From Mortierella alpina (Eukaryota; Mortierellomycota; Mortierellomycetes; Mortierellales; Mortierellaceae), in NCBI GenBank assembly GCA_029449245.1, contig JANATF010000021.1, forward strand, positions 124,001 to 188,000: 64,000 bases of DNA, read 5' to 3'. Made by a program: the position numbers and the translations under genes. Positions 53,496 through 63,272 of this stretch are shown in pieces. Under the pieces are notes generated by a model that saw only the letters and a program-made list of their open reading frames with translations, was not told the origin of the DNA and made no database searches. The stretch's first letter is position 1, and every line of letters starts with the position of its first letter.

Positions 53496-53641
53496 ACCAA
53501 GTTCATGACGACCCTTACATTTTGCCCCGAAAAAAAGGTGGAAGTCCTAAAGTTTTAGAGTTCGAGTGGGCTCAGTTAAAATTGAGGTGTTCTACGCCGT
53601 GGTTGCTCACAAAGGGTCGTCACCAAGTTGTTGACGACCCC
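53496..53641. repeat. MULE-1 subterminal palindromes
   Basis: GGGGTCGTCACCAAGTTCAT then GACGACCC, and GGGTCGTCACCAAGTTGTTG then ACGACCCC. Two palindromes about 115 bp apart repeat the terminal core and sit just before the start codon; likely transposase-binding or promoter sites (inference). Confidence 0.75.
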
Positions 53642-53715
53642 TGAAAAATTTTATCACTGTACAATTTTCAAAACACTCCCCTCCTTTACCCCCGCGTTGC
53701 GTAACACTTGATAGC

Positions 53716-56700
53716 ATGGATGCTAAGGCTTTAGTTGATACGCCAGCTGAAAGTCAAACATGGACTTCCATGAGCGGAGAGCAACTGCTCGCTTTATTCG
53801 ACTTTTCAGCGTGTCGTCCATCTCGCGCGTTGATCCGTCAAGAGGGGTTTCGCGAAGCAGAGCAGTTTGTGAAGGAGCTCCGAGGCCTGATCAAATGGCT
53901 AGATACCTGCCATGAGGATGGCCACGACCGAAAGTTCACGCAGTGGCTGCTGAATGAACTCAAGGCATCACCAAAGATCATGTCGTATGCCTTTGTCCAG
54001 AAAGTGCCATTTGAGCTGCAGGTCAAGGTCCGCGACCTCTTCCACCTCTTTAGTGAGAAGTGATTAGACGATGAGACATTGGACCGGGTCTTCGAGTATT
54101 TCACTCTGCGATACGAGAACCAGAATGGCGATCGCCACATTTTCATATCGCTCTTTTACCTCACATTTTGGATGAGCAATCCAACAACCATCGACACGCA
54201 CTCGTACTGGGGCAAGGATGTTGTCAAGTCAAGTTCTATCAACAAAGCCTTTGCGATTGTGCCTCTCAAAGATCATTGGGGTGTGCTCTGCGTCGACTTT
54301 GACAAGCGGCGTGTCTTCTTTGGCGATTCTTTGAGGAGAACGTTTCCTGAAACAGTCAGGAAGGCGATTGTTAAATGGCTTGTGCTTTTGGGCATCGACC
54401 TCTCCATGTGGGACCCAATTGTGCGCAAGTTTGATGTCCCTTGTCAAGGGCCAGGAAGCGGCTCATGCGGCATTGTCGCTACCACTGCAATCGAGAATTT
54501 CCTCAACCCAAGAGTTCCGCGCTGGTCTCAAGAGTCATCTGTTTGTCATCGTCTTAGGACTGTGAGACTACTCAGTGGATATTCTCTGGTGAGTACTATG
54601 GCACCGGTGCAATCCCAATGACTAACATATTATTTGAAATCTACAGCAACTTACCTTTTAACTCCTTACTTAGCTTCCCGAAGACATTTCTTGCCTCAAA
54701 GACGAAGGAGCGCATAGTGGCTATATGGGTCAGTGGACGAGTGCGCTTCTACATGATGAAGAAAGTCCCTCGGAGCAGCTCTACAACAACGAGGAGCTGG
54801 TAACACTCAAGCAGCTGGTGCAGAACTCTGGGGCCGAGCACGAGTACCACGCATTTGTGCGGCAGGAGAGGAAGTCCGCAAGGCAAAAAAAGAGAAGACA
54901 TCCCAACGGTATGGATCACCATCACGCGGTTTCGCTTGCTGAGATAGCTTGGGAGGCTGCAGAGTCGCGTCAACGTGCGGAGCCGCTATTTGATCCTTCA
55001 TACGAGGGCGAAAGTGAACGTGAAGACCCAAAAAATGATGAGAATGGTACAAATGAAGAGGGTTCAAAGCGCTGCCAGTCTCTATGTAGGGATGAGACGG
55101 CCAAGGAGCCGAAACCCAAGGGCCGGAAAGACGAGCTGCAAGTGCAGGAAAAGCAGCCTACACACCTGGACATTGATAGCAGCCTGAACTCGGATTGGGA
55201 TGAGGGAGCAGGCGTGTTGGTCCCGCACAAGGCACATCTCGAGCGAATCACCATCACGGCGGATGGCCAAGAAACATCTATGTGTGACGAATGGATACCT
55301 TCCCTTGGCTACCGATTTAAGGACGTACAAGTCGCGACCTCAATGATTCAAAGCTGGGCCACACGGAACGGCTTCGAGGCAGTAATCGGCCACTGCAAGA
55401 AGCTGATAGGGCTGGCGGAAAAGAGTACGTGCCTTGATGTGCTCCATAGCCTGCTGTATATTTACATCTTACAGCATCTAAGGATTTAACGCGCGTTCCA
55501 TCATTTATTTGCACAGAGACCTACCAGTGTTCTCGTGCTGGTCAGCCACGAGCCTCGCGAAGGAAAACGCAGAACAAGGCGGACATGAAACACCACTCCA
55601 ACGGCGCAGAAAATATCCAACTTGATATCAACAGCCCACAATTCGCCAAGACAGATTCAGAGGCGGCCGAGAACCAGGGTGGTCAGGGCACGGTGCCTGT
55701 AGCTCCTCACTCACAACGATGCGGATGCCGAGTCAGTCTAAACGTCAAGTTCCCAGAAGGCCCTGATCGTTTTGGCATAATTATCCACATCAAGGACCCT
55801 GATTTCCAACACAACCACGACATGCGACCTGACATCGCCCTCTTCAACCGCCAAGCTCGTCAACTGGATCCCGCGATGCTTGAGTATATCAAGTTGCTAG
55901 CTACAGCGGGCAAAGGAACAGCAGATGTACGGAAGTTCCTCGAGGTTCGTTTCCCCCGGACAGATATCTCGAATCACCGAATACCAGCGGACGCCAGGGT
56001 GCTCACTACTGCGATACAAAACGCTCGGAACGAGCTCAAGAATCAAAGAGAGGGTACCGAATCAGAGCAGCTTTTGCAAGTTCTCAAAGAGCGCGAGCAA
56101 ACAGGAGATGGCTGGTTTGTTGCGCACTCAGTGAATGAGGACACCCAAGAACTTGAGATGGCTTTTTGGATGAGTCCTCTCCAGAGGGATCTCTATCAAC
56201 GCTATAACGATGTTATTGTCACCGACAACACCGCACAAACAAACCGCCTCGGCATGCCGCTCCTGGTCATTATCGCCGTCGACTGCAACTTTAAAACCAG
56301 AGTTATTGCAGCAGCACTCATCAATGGCGAGACTAACAGGCAATACAAGTGGGTCCTAGAACAACTTCTTGAAGCCAGCCGGGACAAGGATGGCAGGATA
56401 CACCGTCCGAAAGTTGTCATGTGTGACGATGATTTAGGGTTGGACCTAGCCTTACGCACGGGCCTTCGATCGACAAACATTGCCCATTGCATTTGGCATA
56501 TCTACGCCAAGAACATCCGTCGCAAGCTGATGAAGTATATGGGCCCACGCAAGTTCAGAGCGTTCATGACACGATTCTGGAGTGTGCACAAGGCTCTTAC
56601 GCGTCGCGAGTTCCAGCGCGGTTGGTCAAGCCTTGAGGAGAAATACGGCGATAAGCGTAACGTTCTCCGATATCTCAGCCGGTTGCGTCGCTCAAGTCGC

Positions 56701-58344
56701 AGGTGGGCTCAGTATCGCGTCAAGTCTCTTTGTACGGCCGGCATGCAATCGACCCAGAGAGTAGAGAAAGCTCACCACCTGATCAAGGAGAATACTCTAG
56801 GGCCCGTAACTCCTTTAATGGACGTGTTCCTTGCGGTTGAGAAGCGAGTAGAAGTGGAGGATAAGAATGATCGACAGGTGCTTGATAACTCTCTCAAGAA
56901 AGCACCTATCATCCACTCGAAACACCAATCTGCATCAAAGTACTTCACTAAGATTTCTGATGAAAATCAGCTCTTCTTGTCGCCGCGTATCCAAGACTTG
57001 TTGCTTGATCAGATGGAACTTTCTACTGCCTACATCTACGGCCATATTCCGCTATCCGAGACCGAAGAAGTGCAATGCTCAAGTCGACTCGCTGCAACGA
57101 CGAAGTCAGCATCCAGTATCATAACCGGGGCCACAGATTTCCCAGCTACCACTGCCATGATGGCCGAAGACCTTACAAGTGATTCTGATCCCGACCAAGA
57201 TTTTGTCGACGCCGATGAAGAAGATACCAGCCCTCATGGCGATGGAGAGATCCCAGAGTCAGGATCAGAATATGCGGAAGATGCAGAGACAGGGTCAGAT
57301 GTTGATAGCGACAGTGATGGCAGTGGGGATGAGCAGTCGCAGCAGATCTGTGATCGTCTAGTCATGGGGAACTATGGAAAGAAGGACAAAAATCCCATCT
57401 CGCCGGATCCAACTCAAGATGAGGAAGTGCGCAGCTTCATAGGCGAACACCAGACAATCAATCAAAGAGCTCTATCCTATTGGCTTTACAAAGTTGGCAT
57501 CGATAGGGTCAAGATGGTCTACCAAGTCTCCTTTGAGGTTCCACCTGCGCGCACACAGTACGTTGCTCTATTGAATGATGGGGGGTATCTTTGTACTTGC
57601 CGCCTCAGTGAATCTAAGGGCATAGTCTGTGGACATCTTTTCCGGTTAATGCGTTCGGATCTTGAGTTCGCATACCACATCGGCCTCATTGCTCGCCGTT
57701 GGTTCACAAGATTTTATCAGGACAAGGACGATCTGGAGGCGTTGATCCAAAAGAGACACACTATCTTCGCTGAGTCCCACAGCTATCGTCCTACGAGCAT
57801 TCCAACACAAGGCTTAATTGCATCTCAACTGGTTGACAATGCGTCATTTAGATTCAGCGATTGCTTGGATAGACCTCCGTCAAGCAAGACACGACGTTAC
57901 GCCGAACTGGCAAGCCTAACAAAGACGATTAATGCCAAGGCCGTGGAAGACGAGCAAGTGTTCGAACACATCAAGGGAAAGCTAGCGGAGATGCTCCATG
58001 GTTTGGGTAGACAGTCGTATGCAACTGCAGGCACCAGCCTCCTTGTATCATCAATCACCGAGACCGCAGAGCTAGAAAATTCAAAAGGAGAGAATCTGAC
58101 ATCGCCTAAGAAGGTCGTCCATGATCCAAAAGTGGTTCTAACCAAAGGGCGTAAGAGGAAGAAACGCTACATGGCTGCAGAAGAAATTCAGCAAAGGGCA
58201 TACTTGAAAAAAGTGCCGTATACCTCTTCCGCGCCAATTAGTGCCTCCACCAGATCCAATGCAAGGAAGCCCACCGCTTGCGGCTCGTGTGGTGCTACAG
58301 GCCATAATAAGCGGCGCTGTCTTGCCTTTCAAGATCTAACATAG
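53716..58344 (+). CDS. Ulp1-like protease fused to MULE transposase (three exons, one in-frame TGA)
   Basis: Model: join 53716-54588, 54674-55424, 55517-58344, 1484 codons in one phase; the only break is TGA 54061-54063 (FSEK*LDDETL, CGA in a repaired reading). Exon 1 carries a C48/Ulp1-type cysteine protease: DHWGVLCVDFD (His), GDSL (Asp), VPCQGPGSGSCGI (Gln and Cys nucleophile). Exon 2 is acidic linker. The exon 2/3 join builds a WRKY-GCM1-like finger (YQCSRAG...CGCRVS...HNH). Exon 3 holds the MULE DDE core: VIVTDNTAQTNR (D), VVMCDDDLG (D), STQRVEKAHH (E). It also has a SWIM finger CTCRLSESKGIVCGHLF and a C-terminal knuckle CGSCGATGHNKRRC. Introns have GTGAGT...TTAG and GTACGT...GCACAG borders. 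Predicted to cut and move the element and to cleave SUMO-like conjugates. Confidence 0.87.
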
Positions 58345-58780
58345 TGACTTAAAGCGATGGATAGTGCACAGTAGATCCTATGCAAAATAAAAGAAATAAG
58401 GAGAACCTCTTGATTTCAACGAAGACTTAGATTCATCTATCAAAATTGATCAAAGACTTTTTTTTTGCTTGCCTCACAGAAACAAAAGGTTAACAAAAGG
58501 TTCGATCTCAAGTCGGGAACCAGCCGTCAGAACTTCCATAGCTTCAGCGCTTTACACTATAATCCACTTTCACACACCATATTTATCGGAGTATCTAATT
58601 AAAGAGACTGCTATACAACAGAACAGGAACCAGTACCATGTATCTTACTCGATGTTTTCAGCCTCAAAAAACCTTAGAAACTATGCAAGTCAAGGGCGCG
58701 TCAACACTCTATGCGCCTGCATCGGTTTTTAGGAGAGTTCATCGTCAGCAATGGCGTTCTACCTGTGTTCGGATTTATTG
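58345..58780. other. MULE-1 3' non-coding region
   Basis: Contains AAAATAAAAGAAATAAGG (polyadenylation-like) and no coding frame. It leads into the right terminal repeat. Confidence 0.6.
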
Positions 58781-58855
58781 AGGGGTCGTCACCACTTCCG
58801 TGACGGGGGGTCGTCACCACTTCCGTGACGGGCGGGTCGTCAAAATGTTAATTTC
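58781..58855 (-). repeat. MULE-1 right terminal inverted repeat
   Basis: AGGGGTCGTCACCACTTCCG, TGACGGGGGG, TCGTCACCACTTCCGTGACG, GGCGGGTCGTCAAAATGTTA, ATTTC. The reverse complement of the left repeat with a few changes. Confidence 0.9.
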
Positions 58856-58925
58856 TTTTTTTTTTTTTTTTTTTTTTGGTGGCGTGGATATCTATATCTA
58901 CTGGATCCAAGGCAGCTCAGAAACT
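58856..58925 (+). mobile_element. T(22) plus MITE family H fragment
   Basis: T(22) at 58856-58877 and then GGTGGCGTGGATATCTATAT to GCAGCTCAGAAACT, matching the right half of family H. The match ends at 58925 and DIRS-1 sequence begins. Confidence 0.8.
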
Positions 58926-58976
58926 TATCTTTTCTTTTATCACGAACTGGAACTCATCCTTCGCAAGCATCGATCA

Positions 58977-59909
58977 ATGCATCCTCAGGATGAATCCACT
59001 CCTACTCTCTCCCCTGACGTCCTCCAAGCGATTTATGATCGCCTCGAGGCTCAGGAGCGCCGACTTGAGGCCCAAGATAGGGAGCTTGACGAGCTTCGCG
59101 CCAACGCTTCCCTTGGAGACCCTCACGTTTCTCAAAAGGCTCGTTCAACCACTCTCACCCCTTACCCCGAGCTCATTGAACACTACCCTGCCGTTTGCGA
59201 GGAACAGTTCTTCGAAGCAGTCCTCCCTAAAGACCACAAGGTCTTCACCATGGCAGACTACCATTACAATTCCCTTATGGAGTATCAGGCCCCTGCACTC
59301 CACCCGCTCGGTGGTCACCTCAAACTCTCTCCTCACGCGAAAGCAGTTAATGACACCCTCGCCCTTTATCAGACCAAACTCGCTCACCTCACTCGCCCCT
59401 TTGACACCTTCGCCCACGAGCTCGCTCAGAACCCCCATGACCCTCACTTACCACAAAAAGTGTTCGCCTTCCTCAACACTCTCAGGATCATGCTGGGCGA
59501 TATTGCAGGACAAATGTCCCAATCTCGCCGCGAAGGAGGTCTTTACGCCGTCTCGCAGATCAGTCTCACTGAAGGCCCCTCTTTGCTTACAGTCGATGAC
59601 CTGGCTGAGCGCCGCCGGCAGGCTGAAGCCATTCTGGCTGCTTCGAAACCTGTTGTCGACCCGAAGACGGTCGAGAAGAAGTCTCAAGACAAGCAGCGTT
59701 CCAGGACTCAGCAAAACGACTCTAATAAGAAGAGCGGCAGCGGAAAGAGTTCCAGCAAGGGCAGCAACTACAACAAGAGCGACAAAAAGTCCAAGGGCAA
59801 CAACAGCAGCAACTCTGGCGACCGCAGTTACGGCCAGAAGCGCAGCAAATCCCGATCCAACGACGACAGTGGACAGGGAAACGGATCAGAGGGGGAGACA
59901 CGCCAGTAG
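58977..59909 (+). CDS. DIRS-1 Gag-like protein
   Basis: 310-aa ORF from MHPQDESTPTLSPDVLQ. A short coiled coil follows (DRLEAQERRLEAQDRELDEL, residues about 20-40). A central helical region (FDTFAHELAQNPHD, FLNTLRIMLGDIAGQM) looks capsid-like. The C-terminus is Ser/Lys/Asn-rich and basic. No zinc knuckle. The next frame (RT) overlaps its end by at least 90 bp in the -1 frame, typical of DIRS expression by frameshift or internal start. The exact role is inferred from position. Confidence 0.8.
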   Translation: MHPQDESTPTLSPDVLQAIYDRLEAQERRLEAQDRELDELRANASLGDPHVSQKARSTTLTPYPELIEHYPAVCEEQFFEAVLPKDHKVFTMADYHYNSLMEYQAPALHPLGGHLKLSPHAKAVNDTLALYQTKLAHLTRPFDTFAHELAQNPHDPHLPQKVFAFLNTLRIMLGDIAGQMSQSRREGGLYAVSQISLTEGPSLLTVDDLAERRRQAEAILAASKPVVDPKTVEKKSQDKQRSRTQQNDSNKKSGSGKSSSKGSNYNKSDKKSKGNNSSNSGDRSYGQKRSKSRSNDDSGQGNGSEGETRQ

Positions 59910-61961
59910 GGGGCCGTCTCTCCCTCTTCCAGCGGGCGTGGAGTTTTCTCACGGATTCCCAGTGGGTCAACAACATCATCAAAGAGGGCTTTCGCGTCCC
60001 GTTCACATCCACACCCCCCACCGGACGGCGTCAAAAATCGGGCTTCCAACATTCCCTCTCCGACAGATTAGCCATAGAGCGGGAGGTCCTATCTATGTTG
60101 GGAAAAAAGGCCATCGAAGAGGCGTCGGAGGTGGGATTCACGTCCCGCTTATTTACGGTACCGAAGAAGACAGGCGATGTCCGACCTGTGCTCAACTTGC
60201 GACCGTTGAACAAGTTCATTCCCCGACGCGCATTCAAGATGGAGACCATGGCCCAGGTATGCCGCATGGTCAAGAAAGGCGATTGGATGACAAGCATCGA
60301 TCTTCAGGATGCATTCCTTCATGTTCTTGTGCACCCATCGTCTCGTCGTTTCCTCCAGTTCCAGTGGAACGGCACACAATACCAATTTCGCGTCCTACCG
60401 TTCGGTCTCTCACTCTCTCCTCTTATCTTCACAAAGATCTTGAAGCCGGTGCTCACTTGGGCTCGCAAGAAGGGGATCAGAGTCTCAGCCTACCTCGACG
60501 ACCTGATCATTTTGGCATCCAGCAAAGAAGAGTCACAGCAGCACACCCGAATGCTACAGGACAAGCTAAAGGAGTTGGGTTTTCTTATAAAGGACTCAAA
60601 GTCAACCCTCACCCCAACACAGTGTATCGACCATCTCGGATTCACCATCGATACTACCGACATGACCCTCTCAGTCCCTCGCTCAAAAATCAGGGACATT
60701 CGCAGGGAAGCCGGCAAACTACTGCGTTTGGGAGAGACATCGCTCCGCAACCTCTCAGCGTTCATTGGGAAAGCCATGGCCATGATGGCAGCAGTCTTCC
60801 CAGCACGGTTGCGGACTCAACGCCTGACCCAGCTACTCAATTCATCACTGAAGACATGCAGCTGGACGGACCTGGTGAAGTTGACGGACACAGCCCGACA
60901 GGAACTCGAGTGGTGGTGCACCAACCTTCATCAATGGAACGGCCAATGTTTTCTCCCTCAAACAACGGAGGTGGATGCGTACACGGACAGCTCCGACAAC
61001 CACTGGGGGATCGTCATCGACAAGGAGATCATCAGTCGCTCATGGTCGGACGAGGAGATGGATCAGCACATCAACTGGAAGGAGTTGAAGGTCGTTTGGC
61101 ATGTCATCCATCACCCCCGTGCCAAGGGCAAATTGGTGAACATCATTTCGGACAACACAACGACCATTGCCTACGTCAACAAATTTGGAGGCACTCGCTC
61201 CCCTCAGCTTATGGATCTAGCAGAGGAGATATGGTCCTACTGCCTCGAGACAGGAACACGCCTCAGGACCACCTACGTGCCGTCACAGTTCAACCCAGCG
61301 GACGCTCCCTCGCGCAGGATGAACACACAGCTGGAATGGTCCATCAGCCAGGATTTCTTCCAGGAGCTGGATTCACAGTGGGGCCCTCACACAGTGGATC
61401 TTTTTGCGTCAAAGATCAACGCCAAACTCAAACAGTACGTTTCCTGGAGACCAGACCCGAAAGCACTTGCACACGATGCACTCAACATTGTAACGTACTG
61501 GACCTACCTTGGTCTAGGGAGTGTACCTCTTTAAATTGGAGACCACTTCCCTTTTTATCAAAGTTCATTGAGTGTATAGTTAGCCTGTGGCAGGACGCCT
61601 ACTTAATAGTCCTGCCTCGGCAAAGAATAAACATCATCTCTTTGTCTCCTTGACTCTCACAATTCCACTATACGTTTCAAACATCTCGTGGAAGAACAGG
61701 GGCAGGCTGTACATTTGCCCACCATGGAACCTGATCCCGTCGATCCTGCAGAAGATGCAGGAGGAACAGACAGTAGCGACAGTGGTGACGCCATACTGGC
61801 CCAGCGCGATCTGGTTCCCGAAGATATCGAGATGGGCAGTGGATCATCCGACTCTGATACCTCGAGCGAAAGTTCTTCCAGCTCCGGGGAACGACTCATC
61901 CGTGCTCGCCAAAAACCCGATGTGGTCTCTCTGCGCCTGGAACGTCGACAGCAGACGCTAA
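59822..61961 (+). pseudogene. DIRS-1 reverse transcriptase-RNase H, split by a solo LTR
   Basis: The frame is open from 59822 or earlier to 61488. It has LFQRAWSFLTDSQWV (DIRS/pararetro N-motif), PVLNLRPLNKFIP, SIDLQDAFLHVLVHP, LPFGLSLSPLIFTK, VSAYLDDLIIL (YLDD). The RNase H region has VDAYTDSSDNHWGI, NWKELKVV and IISDNTTTIAYV. After RNase H a long tail reaches FASKINAK and HDALNI, where LTR-A interrupts. Removing 61489-61679 plus one AACAT copy joins HDALNI to SWKNRGRLYICPPWNLIP and the frame runs to 61961 with WSLCAWNVDSRR, the usual DIRS C-terminus. Damage is only this insertion; catalytic residues are intact. Confidence 0.92.
61489..61679 (+). mobile_element. Solo LTR, family A, inside DIRS-1 (target duplication AACAT)
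   Basis: 191 bp, TGTAACGTAC...CGTTTCA, near-identical to 3711-3901. Flanking AACAT at 61484-61488 and 61680-61684. Removal restores the RT reading frame exactly. DIRS-2 (about 28888-28905) shows the uninterrupted site. Confidence 0.95.
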
Positions 61962-62926
61962 CAGCAGCGGGCGCCAGCGACACCGTCCTCTCACTTCTTT
62001 TCGAGGACAACAACTCTGTCCGCCGCAGAGGCGCATACTCGGGCCCTCAACGCGCCTTTGCTCGCTGGATGGAGCATCTGGATCTGGATCCCTTGGTCCC
62101 GAACCCTATTGAGTTGATGAACTTCCTCGCTTACGGCTATACCAGGAACCAGTGGTCTTTCAACACCGTCAAGGTCTACAAGACGGCTATTTTCGCACTC
62201 TTCAACGACACCGCGATTTTCACGTCGTACGCACCATTTGAGGAGATGATGAAGGCTTTGGCAAGGAAAGGCGTCAAACGCATCCGACATGCCGAGGCGA
62301 ATCTGGACCCCATCTTCACGTTCATCAACGGCCTCAAGAGCAACGACCGCCTTCATTTACTCGACCTCACCCAGAAGATGTGCTGGCTTCTGGCTGTGTG
62401 CGGTTTCTTACGTCCCGACGACATCGCATGCATCGACCTCAACGAGTCCAAGATGGCTGATACCAAGCTTGAACTCTCCATACTGCTGCCAAAGGAGCTC
62501 CGTCAGCAGCAGCGCATCCGCAAGACGGTAGTGATTCTTCCGCACCCCAACCCTATGTACTGCCCTGTAGCCGCATTCCAGGAGTACTACCGCCGCATTG
62601 CTCACACACTGGTCCCTGTGCCCCACTACAAGGACCCCGAGCAACTCTTTATTCCTTTGGTCCGCAACCTACGGAATTTGCAGCAAGCTGTGACGGTGGA
62701 TCGCATCAACAACCACCTCAAGCATTATCTCGAGATGATACCTCGACCTCCAGGTGCCCCGCGCCTCAAGGCCCGTGCCATTGGTGCCACACGCGCTCTC
62801 ATGAAGGGCGTGTCTGTCGAGGACGTCATGATTCAAGGGAACTGGTCCTCTCCGGCGATTGTCGACTCGTTCTATCGCATGTCGCGTCAAACGGCCAACA
62901 ACTTCACCACGGCTGTTTTTTCGTGA
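61724..62926 (+). CDS. DIRS-1 tyrosine recombinase
   Basis: 400-aa ORF from MEPDPVDPAEDAGGTD, overlapping the RT C-terminus by about 240 bp in another frame, as in other DIRS elements. An acidic Ser-rich N-terminus precedes the core-binding part (GPQRAFARWMEHLDLDPL, NPIELMNFLAYGYTRNQWSF). The catalytic domain has LLAVCGFLRPDDIACIDL (first Arg), KARAIGATRALMKGV (second box, A/HxxR form), VMIQGNWSSPAIVDSFYRMS (W and the Tyr nucleophile). The enzyme would integrate circular cDNA without a target duplication. The frame is intact. The LTR-A insertion lies upstream of this start, so it could still be made. Confidence 0.92.
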   Translation: MEPDPVDPAEDAGGTDSSDSGDAILAQRDLVPEDIEMGSGSSDSDTSSESSSSSGERLIRARQKPDVVSLRLERRQQTLTAAGASDTVLSLLFEDNNSVRRRGAYSGPQRAFARWMEHLDLDPLVPNPIELMNFLAYGYTRNQWSFNTVKVYKTAIFALFNDTAIFTSYAPFEEMMKALARKGVKRIRHAEANLDPIFTFINGLKSNDRLHLLDLTQKMCWLLAVCGFLRPDDIACIDLNESKMADTKLELSILLPKELRQQQRIRKTVVILPHPNPMYCPVAAFQEYYRRIAHTLVPVPHYKDPEQLFIPLVRNLRNLQQAVTVDRINNHLKHYLEMIPRPPGAPRLKARAIGATRALMKGVSVEDVMIQGNWSSPAIVDSFYRMSRQTANNFTTAVFS

Positions 62927-62983
62927 TTTTTCCTTTCTGGCTCTGGATCCACAGGGAGAGTCCCATCGAAGGGCTGAATAATA

Positions 62984-63268
62984 CTCAGCGTAGTCGAATA
63001 AGTATGAAGACTAAAGCATATTATTCGACCAAGATGGGACTCTAACTGTCCCACCCTTCCCACCCTGGCATCTGTTCTGGAGACGATGAGTTTCTGAGCT
63101 GCCTTGGATCCAGTAGATATAGATATCCACGCCACCAAAAAAAAAAAAAAAAAAAACAGGTTTTTTATTGGGAGGATCATGACAATAAAAGAAAAGGTAC
63201 ACACAGTTAGAGTCCCATCTTGGTCGAATAATATGCTTTAGTCTTCATACTTATTCGACTACGCTGAG
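62984..63268. mobile_element. MITE family H, full-length copy with TA duplication
   Basis: 285 bp, flanked by TA. TIRs of about 65 bp: CTCAGCGTAGTCGAATAAGT, ATGAAGACTAAAGCATATTA, TTCGACCAAGATGGGACTCT, AACTG and its reverse at 63206-63268. The middle has A(20) at 63138-63157 (T-tract on the other strand) between GATATCCACGCCACC and CAGGTTTTTTATTGGGAGG. Each TIR holds a hairpin (GTCGAATAA...TTATTCGAC). No ORF. Probably mobilised by a Tc1/mariner-type transposase (TA target), which is inference. Confidence 0.85.
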
Positions 63269-63272
63269 TAAT

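Larger units (their letters stand above)
53081..58855 (+). mobile_element. MULE-1: autonomous Mutator-like transposon with Ulp1-transposase gene
   Basis: Both ends carry the same about 75-bp inverted repeat: left GGAGTTGACATTTTGACGACCC; right, reversed, GAAATTAACATTTTGACGACCC; then CGCCCGTCACGGA(A/G)GTGGTG and GACGACC(C/G)CCCGTCACGG on both sides. Additional GGGTCGTCA/TGACGACCC pairs lie at 53496-53526 and 53612-53641. The interior encodes one spliced gene. Outside, A(13) lies on the left and T(22) on the right. A canonical 8-11-bp direct target duplication is not visible. Confidence 0.9.
58926..62983 (+). mobile_element. DIRS-1: DIRS-type retrotransposon with gag, RT-RNase H and tyrosine recombinase
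   Basis: Three overlapping frames in DIRS order. The left end meets a MITE fragment at 58926 and the right end meets a full MITE at 62982. Own inverted terminal repeats and the internal complementary region are not convincingly visible, so the element may be truncated at one end. A 191-bp solo LTR splits the RT gene at 61489-61679. Confidence 0.88.

Noticed and set aside
54647-54673. Earlier acceptor CTACAG (54646) for MULE-1 intron 1
   Set aside because: It leads to TAA within five codons. The TTAG acceptor at 54673 keeps the frame through exon 2.
58876-61653. 925-aa plus-strand ORF overlapping DIRS-1
   Set aside because: It is an alternative frame of gag and RT-RNase H. It has no domains, while the other frames carry YLDD and RNase H motifs.
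62927-63157. MITE family H read as the DIRS-1 inverted terminal repeat
   Set aside because: The sequence also occurs away from DIRS (18569, 25988, 27249) and always ends at TA with unrelated flanks, so an independent TA-inserted element fits better. The DIRS link remains possible.
62984-63157. MITE half plus A(20) read as a SINE
   Set aside because: The A-tract is internal: both the 18569 and 63268 copies continue across it (CCTG-T-tract), and the outer ends are inverted repeats with TA.
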